This document shows, piece by piece, positions 56,272 through 64,000 of a DNA stretch of 64,000 bases. The notes beneath the pieces were generated by a model, which did no database searches, was not told the origin of the DNA, and worked only from the letters and a program-made list of their open reading frames with translations. This DNA comes from Halogranum amylolyticum (GTDB lineage Archaea > Halobacteriota > Halobacteria > Halobacteriales > Haloferacaceae), in contig NZ_FODV01000017.1 of assembly GCF_900110465.1 (NCBI RefSeq), forward strand, positions 1 through 64,000. The letters run 5' to 3'. How positions within the stretch are numbered: position 1 is the first letter of the stretch; every line of letters starts with the position of its first letter. The position numbers and the translations under genes were made by a program.

Positions 56272-56574
56272 TTAGGCTGGCAGTGCCTTGGATTGCGATT
56301 GCATCCACTCCAGCTGTTCTTGGATGGTCAACGACCCCTTTTCGGTGACCTGGTAGTAGTTGGTCCGGCGGTCATGCTGGCCTTTCTCGAGGAGGCCACG
56401 CTCGACGAGGGTATCGAGATTCGGGTACAGCCGCCCGTGTTTTACTTCGGTTTCGATTGTCTCTTGGATCTGGTCTTTGATTTCCTGTCCCGATGGTTTC
56501 TCGAGGCCACTCGCCACCACAAGGAGGTCTCGCTGGAATCCCGTCAACCCAAACATTTTGTTCATTCCCATCAC
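56272..56574 (-). CDS. PadR-family transcriptional regulator
   Basis: A 100-residue winged-helix regulator of PadR type. LTGFQRDLLVVASGLEKPSG is helix 1, GRLYPNLDTLVERGLLEKG is the recognition helix and turn, and YYQVTEKGSLTIQEQLEWM is the wing and dimerisation helix. It likely represses a nearby gene. The first Met of three is uncertain; ATG 56562 (MNKMFGL) is an alternative. Confidence 0.85.
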   Translation of the reverse strand: MMGMNKMFGLTGFQRDLLVVASGLEKPSGQEIKDQIQETIETEVKHGRLYPNLDTLVERGLLEKGQHDRRTNYYQVTEKGSLTIQEQLEWMQSQSKALPA

Positions 56575-57087
56575 CTCTCCACCTAGATTATTTTCTGTAC
56601 ACTTGTGTATTTCTGCACTGCATTACGTAACAGAATGTGCATAAATTTTGTAGCTGCGTGTAAACCGACATCCAGATTGTACAGACTCATACTCACTTTG
56701 GACAGTCGTGTCGTCCCGCCTTCGGAACAGCTGCGGGGGATGTCGGTGACACGGACGGCGATGCCCACGTGTGACTGGCGTCGTGACCGCCACTCCCGCT
56801 CGTCGACGACAGAGCTGACACTCAGCGTGAGCGACGACTGTGGACACCCATTGCGAGCGGTGGCGACTGTCCAGACAGTCTGTCTGGAAATTACGTGTTA
56901 GCAGATAGTAACCTGAGTAGAAATATCGATGCTGTGTTATAGGGCGACTCGAAAGCAGTGCGTGCGATCCCATCCGTTGTTCGGATAGAAGAGGTCGCAC
57001 GTTCAAGCGGCACCATCCCCCAATCCCATCCGCAATCCTCACAGTCAGGTGCCGTTTCCGACACCAGCGTGCAGCCGCGCGTCTGTG
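56575..57087. other. Intergenic region without a supported gene
   Basis: It must contain the PadR promoter near 56580. No coding or repeat structure was seen. Confidence 0.4.
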
Positions 57088-57310
57088 TTACGACTTGTCT
57101 GCTGTGAGAAGTGTCTCGAGGGTTTCGAGTTGTGCAGCCTCATAGTCGCGAATATCGTAGCGATTGGCGCTGGAGCGCTCGACGTAGATGTCGATGGTTT
57201 CGAGCTCGACCAGCAAGGCGAGCAGGCGGCCGAACGTGCGGGCTGGGAGGGGTGGGTCTTCGAGATGGGTATACAGTTGGCGGCCCGTTGGGTAGGAGCG
57301 CGTGGCGTCG
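57088..57310 (-). pseudogene. Small helix-turn-helix plasmid protein, paralogue C (truncated)
   Basis: The minus strand reads LDDATRSYPTGRQLYTHLED ... PARTFGRLLALLVELETIDI ... SSANRYDIRDYEAAQL and ends ETLLTADKS. It is very close to paralogue A, but the N-terminal ~35 residues are missing and the sequence joins a zinc-ribbon gene instead. Confidence 0.72.
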
Positions 57311-57318
57311 TCGAGCGG

Positions 57319-57474
57319 TCAGAAGCGGTAGGTGACGATCTCGGGTGCATCACAGACTGGGCAGGTCGAGTCGGTGGCCGTGCATGTCGTCCCACACTGC
57401 CGGCACTCATAGACGACGGTGTCTGTCGACAACAGCTGTGTGAGCCGTCTCCGGAGCGTGTCACTGCTCGACAT
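57319..57474 (-). CDS. Small zinc-ribbon protein (51 residues)
   Basis: ATG 57474 encodes MSSSDTLRRRLTQLLSTDTV followed by a zinc ribbon with CRQCGTTCTATDSTCPVC (Cys pairs 14 residues apart) and ends in VTYRF. It is a typical small haloarchaeal zinc-finger protein. Its stop lies just before the paralogue C fragment. Confidence 0.7.
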   Translation of the reverse strand: MSSSDTLRRRLTQLLSTDTVVYECRQCGTTCTATDSTCPVCDAPEIVTYRF

Positions 57475-57801
57475 AGCTGAGTGGTCTAGTCCAATCCCTG
57501 CTAAGTGTTTCTTTCAGGATTGTCGGGTGTGCCGTCGCTGCGGTAAGGTCGAGGGTCAGGACAACGTTTGGATTTCACAATGGTGTTTTCGGGGCTTCCT
57601 TTCGGGGATTTGAGCCGGTTGTGAATGGCCATCGGAGCGTCGAATGCGGGGGAGAGCGTTTTTCGAGGGCTGTAGAGGGTTCGATGGTATTGTGAATGCT
57701 TTCGGGAGCGATTAATCGCAGTATCGGACTTGGGTATAGGTGGTGCCAGCAACCTGGGAGACTGCTCGGAACCCTACAAAAAGCCGGCTCGGTTACAGAC
57801 C
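57475..57801. other. Intergenic region without a supported gene
   Basis: Related words recur (TTGTGAATGGCCATCGGAGCG and TTGTGAATGCTTTCGGGAGCG near 57610 and 57690), too few to call an iteron array. Confidence 0.35.
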
Positions 57802-58710
57802 TTAACTGCTTGGTTGCTGGTGGGAGTCGTCGACATCGGGTGAGCGGGTGCGACCAGTGAATCGTTCGAGTCGTGGCCAGAGGGCCGCGAGCAAGATCCC
57901 GAGTGCAATCGCCGTGAGGATGCCGGCGTCGGGTGGCCCGACGAGCATTGTCGGTGTGTTCATGAACGCGTGGATGCCAATCGCCACGAACAGGTTCCCC
58001 GTCCGGTAGTAGACGACCGCCAGCAGTGTCCCCCAGACGAACAGCAGGAGGAGCGTCGGGCCGAGTTGCCCGAGCGTGAGTCCCCCGCCAACGAGCCGAT
58101 TCGGCACATGTATGAGCGCGAACACCGCCTGTGAGACGACGAGCGCGATGAGCACCGGCCACCGCGGGGCGGTCGTAAGTTGCCGCTGGAGTTTGTGACG
58201 GAGTTGGTTCAGAAGGAACGATCGGAAGACCACTTCTTCGTAGAGGGCGTTGCCGAACAGTTGGGCAACGAGTGCACCAATCGCCGCTAGTGCACCCCCT
58301 GTCACCCAGGTTCCGTTGAGTTCGACCGGCGATCCAGTCCAGATCAGGACCGCGACGCCGACAACCTGCATGAGCAGCCACACGCCGACCGTCACGACCA
58401 CGCCTGTCCGGAGATCGCCGCGGCGAAGGCTCAAGTCACGGGTGCGGAGACGACCGGCCCAGAGCATCACTCCGCCGATCACGACCAGCAACACCGGCAG
58501 GTACACGAGTAACGTCGCCTGCACGAAGCCGCCAGTCGCATTGACGATTGGTTGGGTAACAGTGAGTACGAACTCGCGGTTAGACCAGATTAAAACCGGA
58601 TACCCGGCTGCGAGGAGGATAACGGCGGCGATGACGGGCCACGACGTTTCCCTGATCCCCGTGAGGTCAACTCGCCAGCGATGGAGCCGAGAAGGGGTGG
58701 TGAAGGACAT
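57802..58710 (-). CDS. CPBP-family intramembrane metalloprotease
   Basis: A 302-residue membrane protein with about eight helices. The catalytic motifs of the CPBP (Rce1-like) family are present: E-E-x3-R in LYEEVVFRSFLLNQL, His in ALIHVPNRL and His/Asn in IGIHAFMNTP. It would cleave membrane proteins or peptides. Relatives act in bacteriocin immunity or processing, but no peptide gene was identified nearby. Confidence 0.9.
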   Translation of the reverse strand: MSFTTPSRLHRWRVDLTGIRETSWPVIAAVILLAAGYPVLIWSNREFVLTVTQPIVNATGGFVQATLLVYLPVLLVVIGGVMLWAGRLRTRDLSLRRGDLRTGVVVTVGVWLLMQVVGVAVLIWTGSPVELNGTWVTGGALAAIGALVAQLFGNALYEEVVFRSFLLNQLRHKLQRQLTTAPRWPVLIALVVSQAVFALIHVPNRLVGGGLTLGQLGPTLLLLFVWGTLLAVVYYRTGNLFVAIGIHAFMNTPTMLVGPPDAGILTAIALGILLAALWPRLERFTGRTRSPDVDDSHQQPSS

Positions 58711-59398
58711 TGTTGGTCGCGTCTTCTAGTTCACGTTCCGAAATTGTTAATCAAAGAGACCGTTCTCGAACGATGAGAACGACATCTTTTCTGTACGTTC
58801 CCCAGTTCCCCCGACACTCGTCCTGCCGATCACCGGGGCTGCTACACGAAGCTGGGCACGTCGACTCCCAGCAATCCGAGAGAGGCTCACAGCCCGGCGA
58901 GAGCCGTCTACCCATCAGTTGAGGCTGTGACCCCGCCGCGAGCGGGCAGTGCGCTGACTCGTAGTTTCAGGAGCGCTGGGAGTACGAACACGACGAGCAG
59001 GCCACCTGTCCGAGACCCCGCAGCAGCGTGAGCGGTCTCGTGACCCCACTGAGGTGGGCGCTGGCGAGATAGGGCGTCCGATGACTTCTGTGGATCCGTG
59101 CGAAAAGCGACGGGAACGAACGGAACTCCGACTTCGAGACGACGTACACCAGTCGTGAAGTCAACACGAGCCGTACCAGTGCCGTGTTGGCGCTCGAGAT
59201 GAGGGCGAGCCTTGATTCACCATCTGAGTAGTCGTCGCCATCCGTGCATCTTACGCGAGCAGTGTCTCAAGCTCCTCGATGCTGTTGGGTCCGTCTCTCT
59301 CTGACTTTATCTCGAGAGGCGTAAGTGGAAGTATCTCCTCGAAATTAGCTTGCAGCCTCGTCGATAGACCTTTGTGCAGTTCACCAAGCATCGTAGTT
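58711..59398. other. Intergenic region with a trace of the small helix-turn-helix family
   Basis: No intact gene. Bases 59251-59280 on the minus strand read SIEELETLLA and stop, like the end of paralogue A (DLEELEVLLA). The rest is unrecognised. Confidence 0.45.
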
Positions 59399-59839
59399 AT
59401 GCCCGCTGTGTGGTCCCGTCGTCGCCTTCTCTCGGTCGTCAGTCTTAGTAGTCTGTCAATCCTCGCCGGCTGTTCGCTGAATCCCCTCCGTTCGCGACAG
59501 CTCGCCCACGAGGTGGAGGTGTTCAACTATTCGGATCGCACGCACAACATCCACTACCAGGTAGAGGCGGCAGACGGCACTATCCTCGTCGACCACCTCT
59601 ACCGGCTTGAGAGCAACACAGCGAGAGAAGCCACGGAGCCATTCGTCGGCACCCCAGCACGGATCGCTGTGACAATCGACGGCGAAAAGCCAGAGACGTT
59701 CGAGTGGCCGCAGCCAAACTGCGATGCGCAGGGCGTCAGGAGTGCTGGCGGAGTGCAACTCGCATACGGGTTTGAGGACGCGGATGCCATTGAGATTTCG
59801 CCGACATGTGAGACGGTGTATCTCTCGGATGATCGGTAG
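59399..59839 (+). CDS. Small exported lipoprotein
   Basis: A 146-residue protein with an Arg-rich N-terminus (RRRLLSVVSLSSLSILAGC) and a lipobox at LAGC. The mature part has a beta-sandwich-like pattern (HEVEVFNYSDRTHNIHYQVE; FEWPQPNCDAQGV) and two Cys residues that could pair. The function is unknown. ATG 59399 gives the signal at the right position. Confidence 0.72.
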   Translation: MPAVWSRRRLLSVVSLSSLSILAGCSLNPLRSRQLAHEVEVFNYSDRTHNIHYQVEAADGTILVDHLYRLESNTAREATEPFVGTPARIAVTIDGEKPETFEWPQPNCDAQGVRSAGGVQLAYGFEDADAIEISPTCETVYLSDDR

Positions 59840-60087
59840 GGGGGGCTGCTTGCCGCCGCTTGAGCTTCTTCAGCAGCCAGCACTCCACGTTCGGCGTGTC
59901 GTCGGCCATGAGTGTGTTACGCGACCGTCGCTACCGCGTTTCAACGATGTTTGGGTAACCACTCCGTGGGTCCGCGGTTCCGCAGATCATTGAGGCTTCA
60001 ATTTCACAGGGATTCGTCTGGAAACTGAATCTTGCTTTGCCTGAGACCGCTCTGCGGTCACTTCAACCTCTCTGGGTGCTCACTCAA

Positions 60088-60390
60088 TCACATTCCTGGA
60101 TCAAGACGAATCTCGTTGAGTTGGTGTCGTGGGACGCTCTCCTCGATTTGTGTCCATGTCTCTCGCATTGCAGCGGTCGAGACGCCAAATTCGTTTGCAA
60201 TGTCCTGCTGCATATGGCGTCGTGTATCCTGATTCACGTAGTACACGACACAGGCGGCAACCACACGTGGTGAACGACCACCCGTCCATCCATCTCACTC
60301 CTCAAGCACGAGACTCGCGGCGGTTTCGATGTCGCTGTTAAATTCCGCCTTGAGGATGAGCTCTTGTGGCGTCGGTGGTAGCTGATTCAC
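60088..60390 (-). pseudogene. TFB-like (cyclin-fold) small regulator with in-frame TGA
   Basis: From GTG 60390 the frame reads NQLPPTPQELILKAEFNSDI ... SLVLEE, then TGA. It continues in the same frame as DGWTGGRSPRVVAACVVYYV ... QQDIANEFGVSTAAMRETWT ... HQLNEIRLDPGM. The second part is a cyclin/TFIIB-like helix unit. The start overlaps the stop of the upstream gene. It could be a nonsense mutation or two separate genes. Confidence 0.6.
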
Positions 60391-60656
60391 TGCAGTGCCT
60401 CCATCGGGCGGTGACCGACATGCTCTGTTGCGACGAGTTGCCGAAGCCACCCGATTGAAACCCATTCATCATCGAACGCCGTGCCATCGTCACGCGACTC
60501 AATGTACACGTGGAAGCGGTCGAGTGCGACTACTCCTGCTCGTCCCTCTGGATGAGTAAGGACATCGTGGCGATTGAACTGCGTGACTGTTGGCACGGTC
60601 TCCTCGTCAGTCTTCGAGACGCGTGGCTCATCAGGGGTAGTGGTTTCGTCTGTCAT
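60387..60656 (-). CDS. Small hypothetical protein
   Basis: An 89-residue acidic protein with a beta-rich second half (QFNRHDVLTHPEGRAGVVAL; DDEWVSIGWLRQLVATEHV). No family is recognised. Its stop overlaps the GTG start of the TFB-like gene (GTGA), so the two are co-translated. Confidence 0.62.
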   Translation of the reverse strand: MTDETTTPDEPRVSKTDEETVPTVTQFNRHDVLTHPEGRAGVVALDRFHVYIESRDDGTAFDDEWVSIGWLRQLVATEHVGHRPMEALQ

Positions 60657-61147
60657 TGTCGCTGTACTGAATAATTCTGACTCTGGTATATATTCGCTCT
60701 TGTTGTTAACGATTCTTCATATTAAGTTTGGATTTGCAAGACAGACGTAAGTGGCGCTGACGATCGAGGAAACTCTGCTCTTGACGCGGTACGGGCGGTA
60801 GCACAAATAGCATGTACTGACATTTGAAACTGTGGCTACCTGAACAGCAGGCGAGATGGAGACAGTATCAAATCGAAGTACCACGGCCCGGCTGACGACG
60901 AATGAGCAACGAGTGTCGATCCCGAGAGACGGTAGGAAATCAACGGGGAATCGAGGATGAATCCCACACCACGTTGCGGTTGTAACTCTCGGGTTAACGG
61001 AGGTTATGAGGTTTTCCCGGCAGAATCACGATACGTGTACGCTAGGTCTGCGTGTCACTGGATACGGTGGCCAACAGGACGGTCGAGTGTTACTTCGACT
61101 GTGGGCAGTCACTGTCGAGCCAGACTCGAGCAGCCGGCGACGAGAGA
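60657..61147. other. Intergenic region left of the origin
   Basis: No gene is recognised. It precedes the ORB array and may contain accessory origin sites. Confidence 0.4.
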
Positions 61148-61343
61148 CACCCCACCATGTCCGCATAATCGTCCTTACGAGAAGCGGGTCGGTCGCAGCC
61201 CCCCCACCCCACCATGTCCGCATAATCTCACGCATAAAGCACGGGAGGCCCCCTACTCCCACCCCACCATGTCCGCATAATCGCTCGTCAAAACGAAGGG
61301 GCAACACGCGTAGGCCACCACACCCCACCGTGTCCGCATAATA
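61148..61343 (+). repeat. Four direct origin-recognition-box repeats
   Basis: The 23-base unit with core CACCCCACCATGTCCGCATA occurs identically at 61148-61170, 61205-61227 and 61260-61282. A variant with two changes is at 61321-61343. Spacing is 55-61 bases. The C/G run next to a short core is typical of Orc1 binding sites. Confidence 0.85.
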
Positions 61344-61539
61344 TCGCCGCAAGCACGCCTAGAAGCCCAACCTACACAACGTCTCAACTAGAATTTCTAC
61401 TTCACGGCAATAGATTATTTCTATTACGGATTTGTTTGAATGGCCACCTACTTCAAACTTCGCCTATTCAAGGTCTCATTCCGGTTCCAGATGAACCGGG
61501 GGTCATTCGTGTCGGGGATTATGCGGACACGGTGGGGGG
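61344..61539. other. Probable replication origin (unwinding region and inverted ORB)
   Basis: An A/T-rich stretch (61380-61440) lies between the four direct boxes and an inverted box at 61517-61539 (GATTATGCGGACACGGTGGG). Oppositely oriented ORBs around a duplex-unwinding region next to orc1/cdc6 are the standard archaeal origin design. Partial boxes follow at 61564-61579 and 61586-61597. Confidence 0.78.
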
Positions 61540-61547
61540 AGGGGAGG

Positions 61548-61555
61548 TATATAAA
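61548..61555 (+). promoter_or_regulatory. TATA box for orc1/cdc6 inside the origin
   Basis: TATATAAA lies between the inverted box and the partial boxes, about 77 bases before the gene's ATG. Initiator binding here could repress its own transcription. Confidence 0.5.
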
Positions 61556-61631
61556 GAACCGTGTATGCGGACACAGTGGACACTCCGGACACGGGGGTTT
61601 TATTGCCATCCATACTATCGGCTCAAGCAAC

Positions 61632-62903
61632 ATGTCTGATGACGGCGCCGGATCGAGGAACCCGTACGCGATCCTCGACGAGAATCCCTACAGCAGGGCC
61701 GTCGAGATCTTCGCTGACGAACGGGTCCTCCAAGAAGACTGGCAACCCGAGCAACTGCCCGAGCGTGAAGTTGAACTCACAGAGATTCGGAACGCTCTCG
61801 CCCCAGCAACGAGGGGCGTCAATGCGCACAACCTCTTTCTCTACGGGAAGACCGGCCAGGGCAAGACCGTCGCGATTGACCACGAACTCGACTTGCTGCA
61901 AGAGTACGCCGCCACTAGCGACGACTTCGACCTTACCGTTGTCAAGATCAGCGCGAACAACCAGACGACGAGCTATCAACTCTGTGCGCATCTTATCAAA
62001 GCAATCCGTGGTGGGGGCAAACGACCAAGTGGGATCGACCAACAGTCGATGTTCGATCTCTTGTACCAGGAGATTAGTCAGCTCACAGAGACCGTCATCA
62101 TCGTCATCGACGAGATCGATGCCATCGGGAGCAACGACGAACTGTTGTATGAACTCCCACGTGCGCGGAAGAACGGCCATCTCGAGGACCAGTGGGTCAG
62201 TGTCATTGGCATCAGCAACAACCTCCAGTTCCGCGACAACCTTTCGCCGAAGGTCAAAGACTCGTTGTACGACTCGGAGATTGAGTTCGCCCCCTACAAC
62301 GCGAATCAGTTGACGACGATTCTCGAGCGGCGTGCCGACCGCGCCTTCGTTGACGGCGTCCTTGATGACGACGTCATCCCGCTCTGTTCGGCGTTTGCTG
62401 CCCAAGACGAAGGGAGCGCCCGGCAAGCGATTCGGCTCTTGTACAAGGCCGGTGAGCTGGCGTTGAACGGTGACGACGAGGTCATCGATGAACAGCATGT
62501 CCGTGAAGCCCGCGACATCCTTGAGCGAAAACGCATCGAAGAAGGGATGCGGAGTCTCACAACCCAAGATCAGTTTGCGCTGCTGTCGGTCGTGGCACTC
62601 GAGGTCGCCGAGGAAACCCCGGCGCGAACGCGGAGCCTGTTCCAGAAATACAAAACAGTTGTCAACCGGCTTGATGGGAACCAGCTTGTCGAACGTCGCG
62701 TTCGCGACCACCTCCAAAGTCTCGGGATGCAGGGATTTCTGCTCGTGGAATCACGCAACACCGGAATTCAGGGTGGCTCTCACTATCGTTTCGAGTTGAA
62801 AACCGACCTCGAAGCCACGCTCGATATCCTTAGCGAAGATGACCGTATCAACGGCGTCATTTCGGATTTAACCGAGATTGCAACCGCAAAGCAGCTGGTG
62901 TAG
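61632..62903 (+). CDS. Orc1/Cdc6 replication initiator
   Basis: A 423-residue AAA+ initiator. Walker A is GKTGQGKT (near residue 73), Walker B is VIIVIDEID (near 156), and sensor residues lie in VIGISNNLQFRDNL. The C-terminal winged helix (about 320-410) would bind the origin boxes. It loads the replicative helicase at the adjoining origin. ATG 61632 is chosen because the ORB/TATA region lies upstream; the frame stays open to 61440 but there it overlaps the origin. Confidence 0.95.
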   Translation: MSDDGAGSRNPYAILDENPYSRAVEIFADERVLQEDWQPEQLPEREVELTEIRNALAPATRGVNAHNLFLYGKTGQGKTVAIDHELDLLQEYAATSDDFDLTVVKISANNQTTSYQLCAHLIKAIRGGGKRPSGIDQQSMFDLLYQEISQLTETVIIVIDEIDAIGSNDELLYELPRARKNGHLEDQWVSVIGISNNLQFRDNLSPKVKDSLYDSEIEFAPYNANQLTTILERRADRAFVDGVLDDDVIPLCSAFAAQDEGSARQAIRLLYKAGELALNGDDEVIDEQHVREARDILERKRIEEGMRSLTTQDQFALLSVVALEVAEETPARTRSLFQKYKTVVNRLDGNQLVERRVRDHLQSLGMQGFLLVESRNTGIQGGSHYRFELKTDLEATLDILSEDDRINGVISDLTEIATAKQLV

Positions 62904-62952
62904 TTTCGTCGGCGCTTCAGGATCTCTGCATGATAGAGTTACGAGCGCATAT

Positions 62953-63190
62953 CCCCGTCTTTAGGCGGGGGTCGACAACGTCGAATTGTTGTCCGTTACT
63001 TCGACGGCGTCGAAGCGGACGAGTCCGGATGCTCTCTGTCCAAAATCTCCTGCTTCACGAGCACAGCCGGCACGTTGACTAAACAGGTTGTAGGTGACCG
63101 AGGCGACGTCGCCGCCTCCGAAGATGCGATCTACGCCCTTGGTGTATCCGAGTTCCACAAACCCCAGCGGCGGGTCCCAGTGCTCCAGCG
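62953..63190 (-). mobile_element. Remnant of a TnpB-type element end
   Basis: The hairpin CCCCG-TCTTTAGG-CGGGG (62953-62970) has the same TCTTTAG loop as the right end at 10664. The minus strand upstream reads VELGYTKGVDRIFGGGDVAS and TLSTPA before the hairpin, which I think is the tail of the element's protein; this is uncertain. The rest of the element is missing. Confidence 0.5.
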
Positions 63191-63194
63191 TGGA

Positions 63195-63202
63195 TTTTTA
63201 TA
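63195..63202 (+). promoter_or_regulatory. Probable TATA box
   Basis: TTTTTATA lies 23-30 bases before the ATG at 63225, as for a leaderless haloarchaeal transcript. Confidence 0.45.
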
Positions 63203-63224
63203 CCTGTCCCGCTGCGTCTCTGTC

Positions 63225-63578
63225 ATGACTGGGGGACTCGATCCCACGGAAACAACCGACAAGCGAATCACCGTCTTAGTGCTGCACGATGCCGAACGAC
63301 GGCGGATTGATTGTATGTCGTACGAAGAGGCCATCAGCGTCGTCAAAGCCGAGCAATCGGCAGACAACGTCGTCAAAATCGAAACCCGGGAGGGAGAGAT
63401 CGTCTTCACGTCCGGCGAGATGGACATCGAGGACTGGGAAACAGAGTGGCGCCGCGAGAAACGACGCCTGTCGATGGATGTTGAGGTCTATGACTGTCCG
63501 CACGAGTCTGTTGGGTGCGTTGCCGATGACCTCTGTGTCCAGTGTAAGATGGACAAGATTCAGGGCGGATTCGTCTGA
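63225..63578 (+). CDS. Small hypothetical protein with Cys cluster
   Basis: A 117-residue protein. The first part is a compact alpha/beta unit (ITVLVLHDAERRRIDCMSYE). The C-terminus has four Cys and a His (CPHESVGCVADDLCVQCKMD) that could bind zinc. The start ATG 63225 matches a TATA box at the correct distance. No named family is recognised. Confidence 0.68.
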   Translation: MTGGLDPTETTDKRITVLVLHDAERRRIDCMSYEEAISVVKAEQSADNVVKIETREGEIVFTSGEMDIEDWETEWRREKRRLSMDVEVYDCPHESVGCVADDLCVQCKMDKIQGGFV

Positions 63579-63819
63579 TACCAGTACCCAATGAAGAGCA
63601 ACATGAGGGCCAGATGATGAACATGAACCCTCTGTGTTCGGTTAAGAGTATCTGGCTCTGCTGTCCGAACTCTCACGGAACGATCAATTGTCGATTTTGT
63701 CCTGTCTAGACTGCTGACAGTCCTGGATTTCACCTGTTCTTTGATAAGTCCCAAATATATTTCTCCTCTTCTAAATTCAAAAATAAAACTTTTGAATCAT
63801 TGTCGACTCTCTCAAATCC

Positions 63820-64000
63820 ATGTCAGAAGATGACTCACACAGCACTAAAGAGACAAATGGCAATCATCACGTAACGGGATCACGTCGTGGGTTCCTTCGT
63901 GCTTCGGCGGGGGCTATCGGCCTTGGGCAGCTCTCAGACAACGCCAGTCAGATGCAGACGTCAGAGACTGTGACAGCCGAGGCGTCAGACGAGAACCCAC
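63820..64000 (+). CDS. Tat-exported protein, N-terminal part
   Basis: The gene runs out of the window after about 60 codons. A Tat signal is visible (SRRGFLRASAGAIGLGQL) after an acidic/His-containing start. The mature protein is not seen, so its function is unknown. Confidence 0.72.
   Translation, partial: MSEDDSHSTKETNGNHHVTGSRRGFLRASAGAIGLGQLSDNASQMQTSETVTAEASDENP

Noticed and set aside
57575..58381. 268-codon minus-strand frame overlapping the CPBP protease
   Set aside because: It is in another frame of the same strand as the protease, and the Arg/Pro-rich translation is typical of a shadow.
61148..61343. Possible CRISPR array from the regular repeats
   Set aside because: Only four units, the spacers are not of uniform length (32-38 bases), an inverted copy lies nearby and an initiator gene follows; the pattern fits an origin.

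Overview
The window is from a halophilic archaeon (class Halobacteria), most likely a plasmid or megaplasmid. Four things point to this. Nearly every protein is strongly acidic. Twin-arginine or lipobox signals are common. There are archaeal transcription and replication genes (TFB-like factors, an Orc1/Cdc6 initiator with its own repeat-flanked origin). The sequence is rich in solo TnpB elements and in small winged-helix families typical of haloarchaeal replicons. No rRNA, tRNA or CRISPR array was found.

Layout. 1-14.6 kb is a copper/metal-handling island: the end of a Cu+ P-type ATPase, a universal stress protein, a SHOCT protein, a CuA-like lipoprotein, a YHS-MaoC fusion, a four-helix copper-storage protein, a multicopper oxidase, a DUF4396 and a DUF411 protein. 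14.7-17.6 kb has a rhodanese/metallo-beta-lactamase sulfur enzyme and a broken TFB operon. 17.7-22.8 kb is an intact metabolic cluster: an aldehyde dehydrogenase and three soluble periplasmic-binding-fold proteins in one operon, divergent from a cupin and a VOC protein. 23-29 kb is an accessory zone of small winged-helix genes, a truncated phage-type primase, two 'DUF7342-like plus small partner' pairs and several wrecks. 29.3-45.8 kb is a second metal island: an amino-acid permease with stress domains, aconitase, a DUF5676 protein, a permease with two YHS domains, a membrane-bound winged-helix protein, a TauE-type exporter, oxidase remnants, SHOCT and DUF302 proteins, a thioredoxin and a halocyanin-SHOCT fusion. 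46-60 kb is mixed accessory DNA: a winged-helix/PIN pair with a dead toxin, a secreted nuclease, a BBE-type flavoenzyme, a decayed TnpB element, a CPBP protease and small zinc-finger and winged-helix genes. 61.1-62.9 kb is a replication origin with its orc1/cdc6 gene.

The main observation is that the two metal islands are collinear relatives. Aconitase, DUF5676, the winged-helix membrane protein, the copper-storage protein and the multicopper oxidase appear in the same order in both. For each pair one copy is intact and the other is a remnant, and which island keeps the good copy alternates. The window also holds more than a dozen other broken genes (frameshifts, in-frame stops, deletion junctions), so the replicon appears to be in active reductive decay after duplication or co-integration. 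Some single-base lesions in homopolymers could be assembly errors and need read-level checking.
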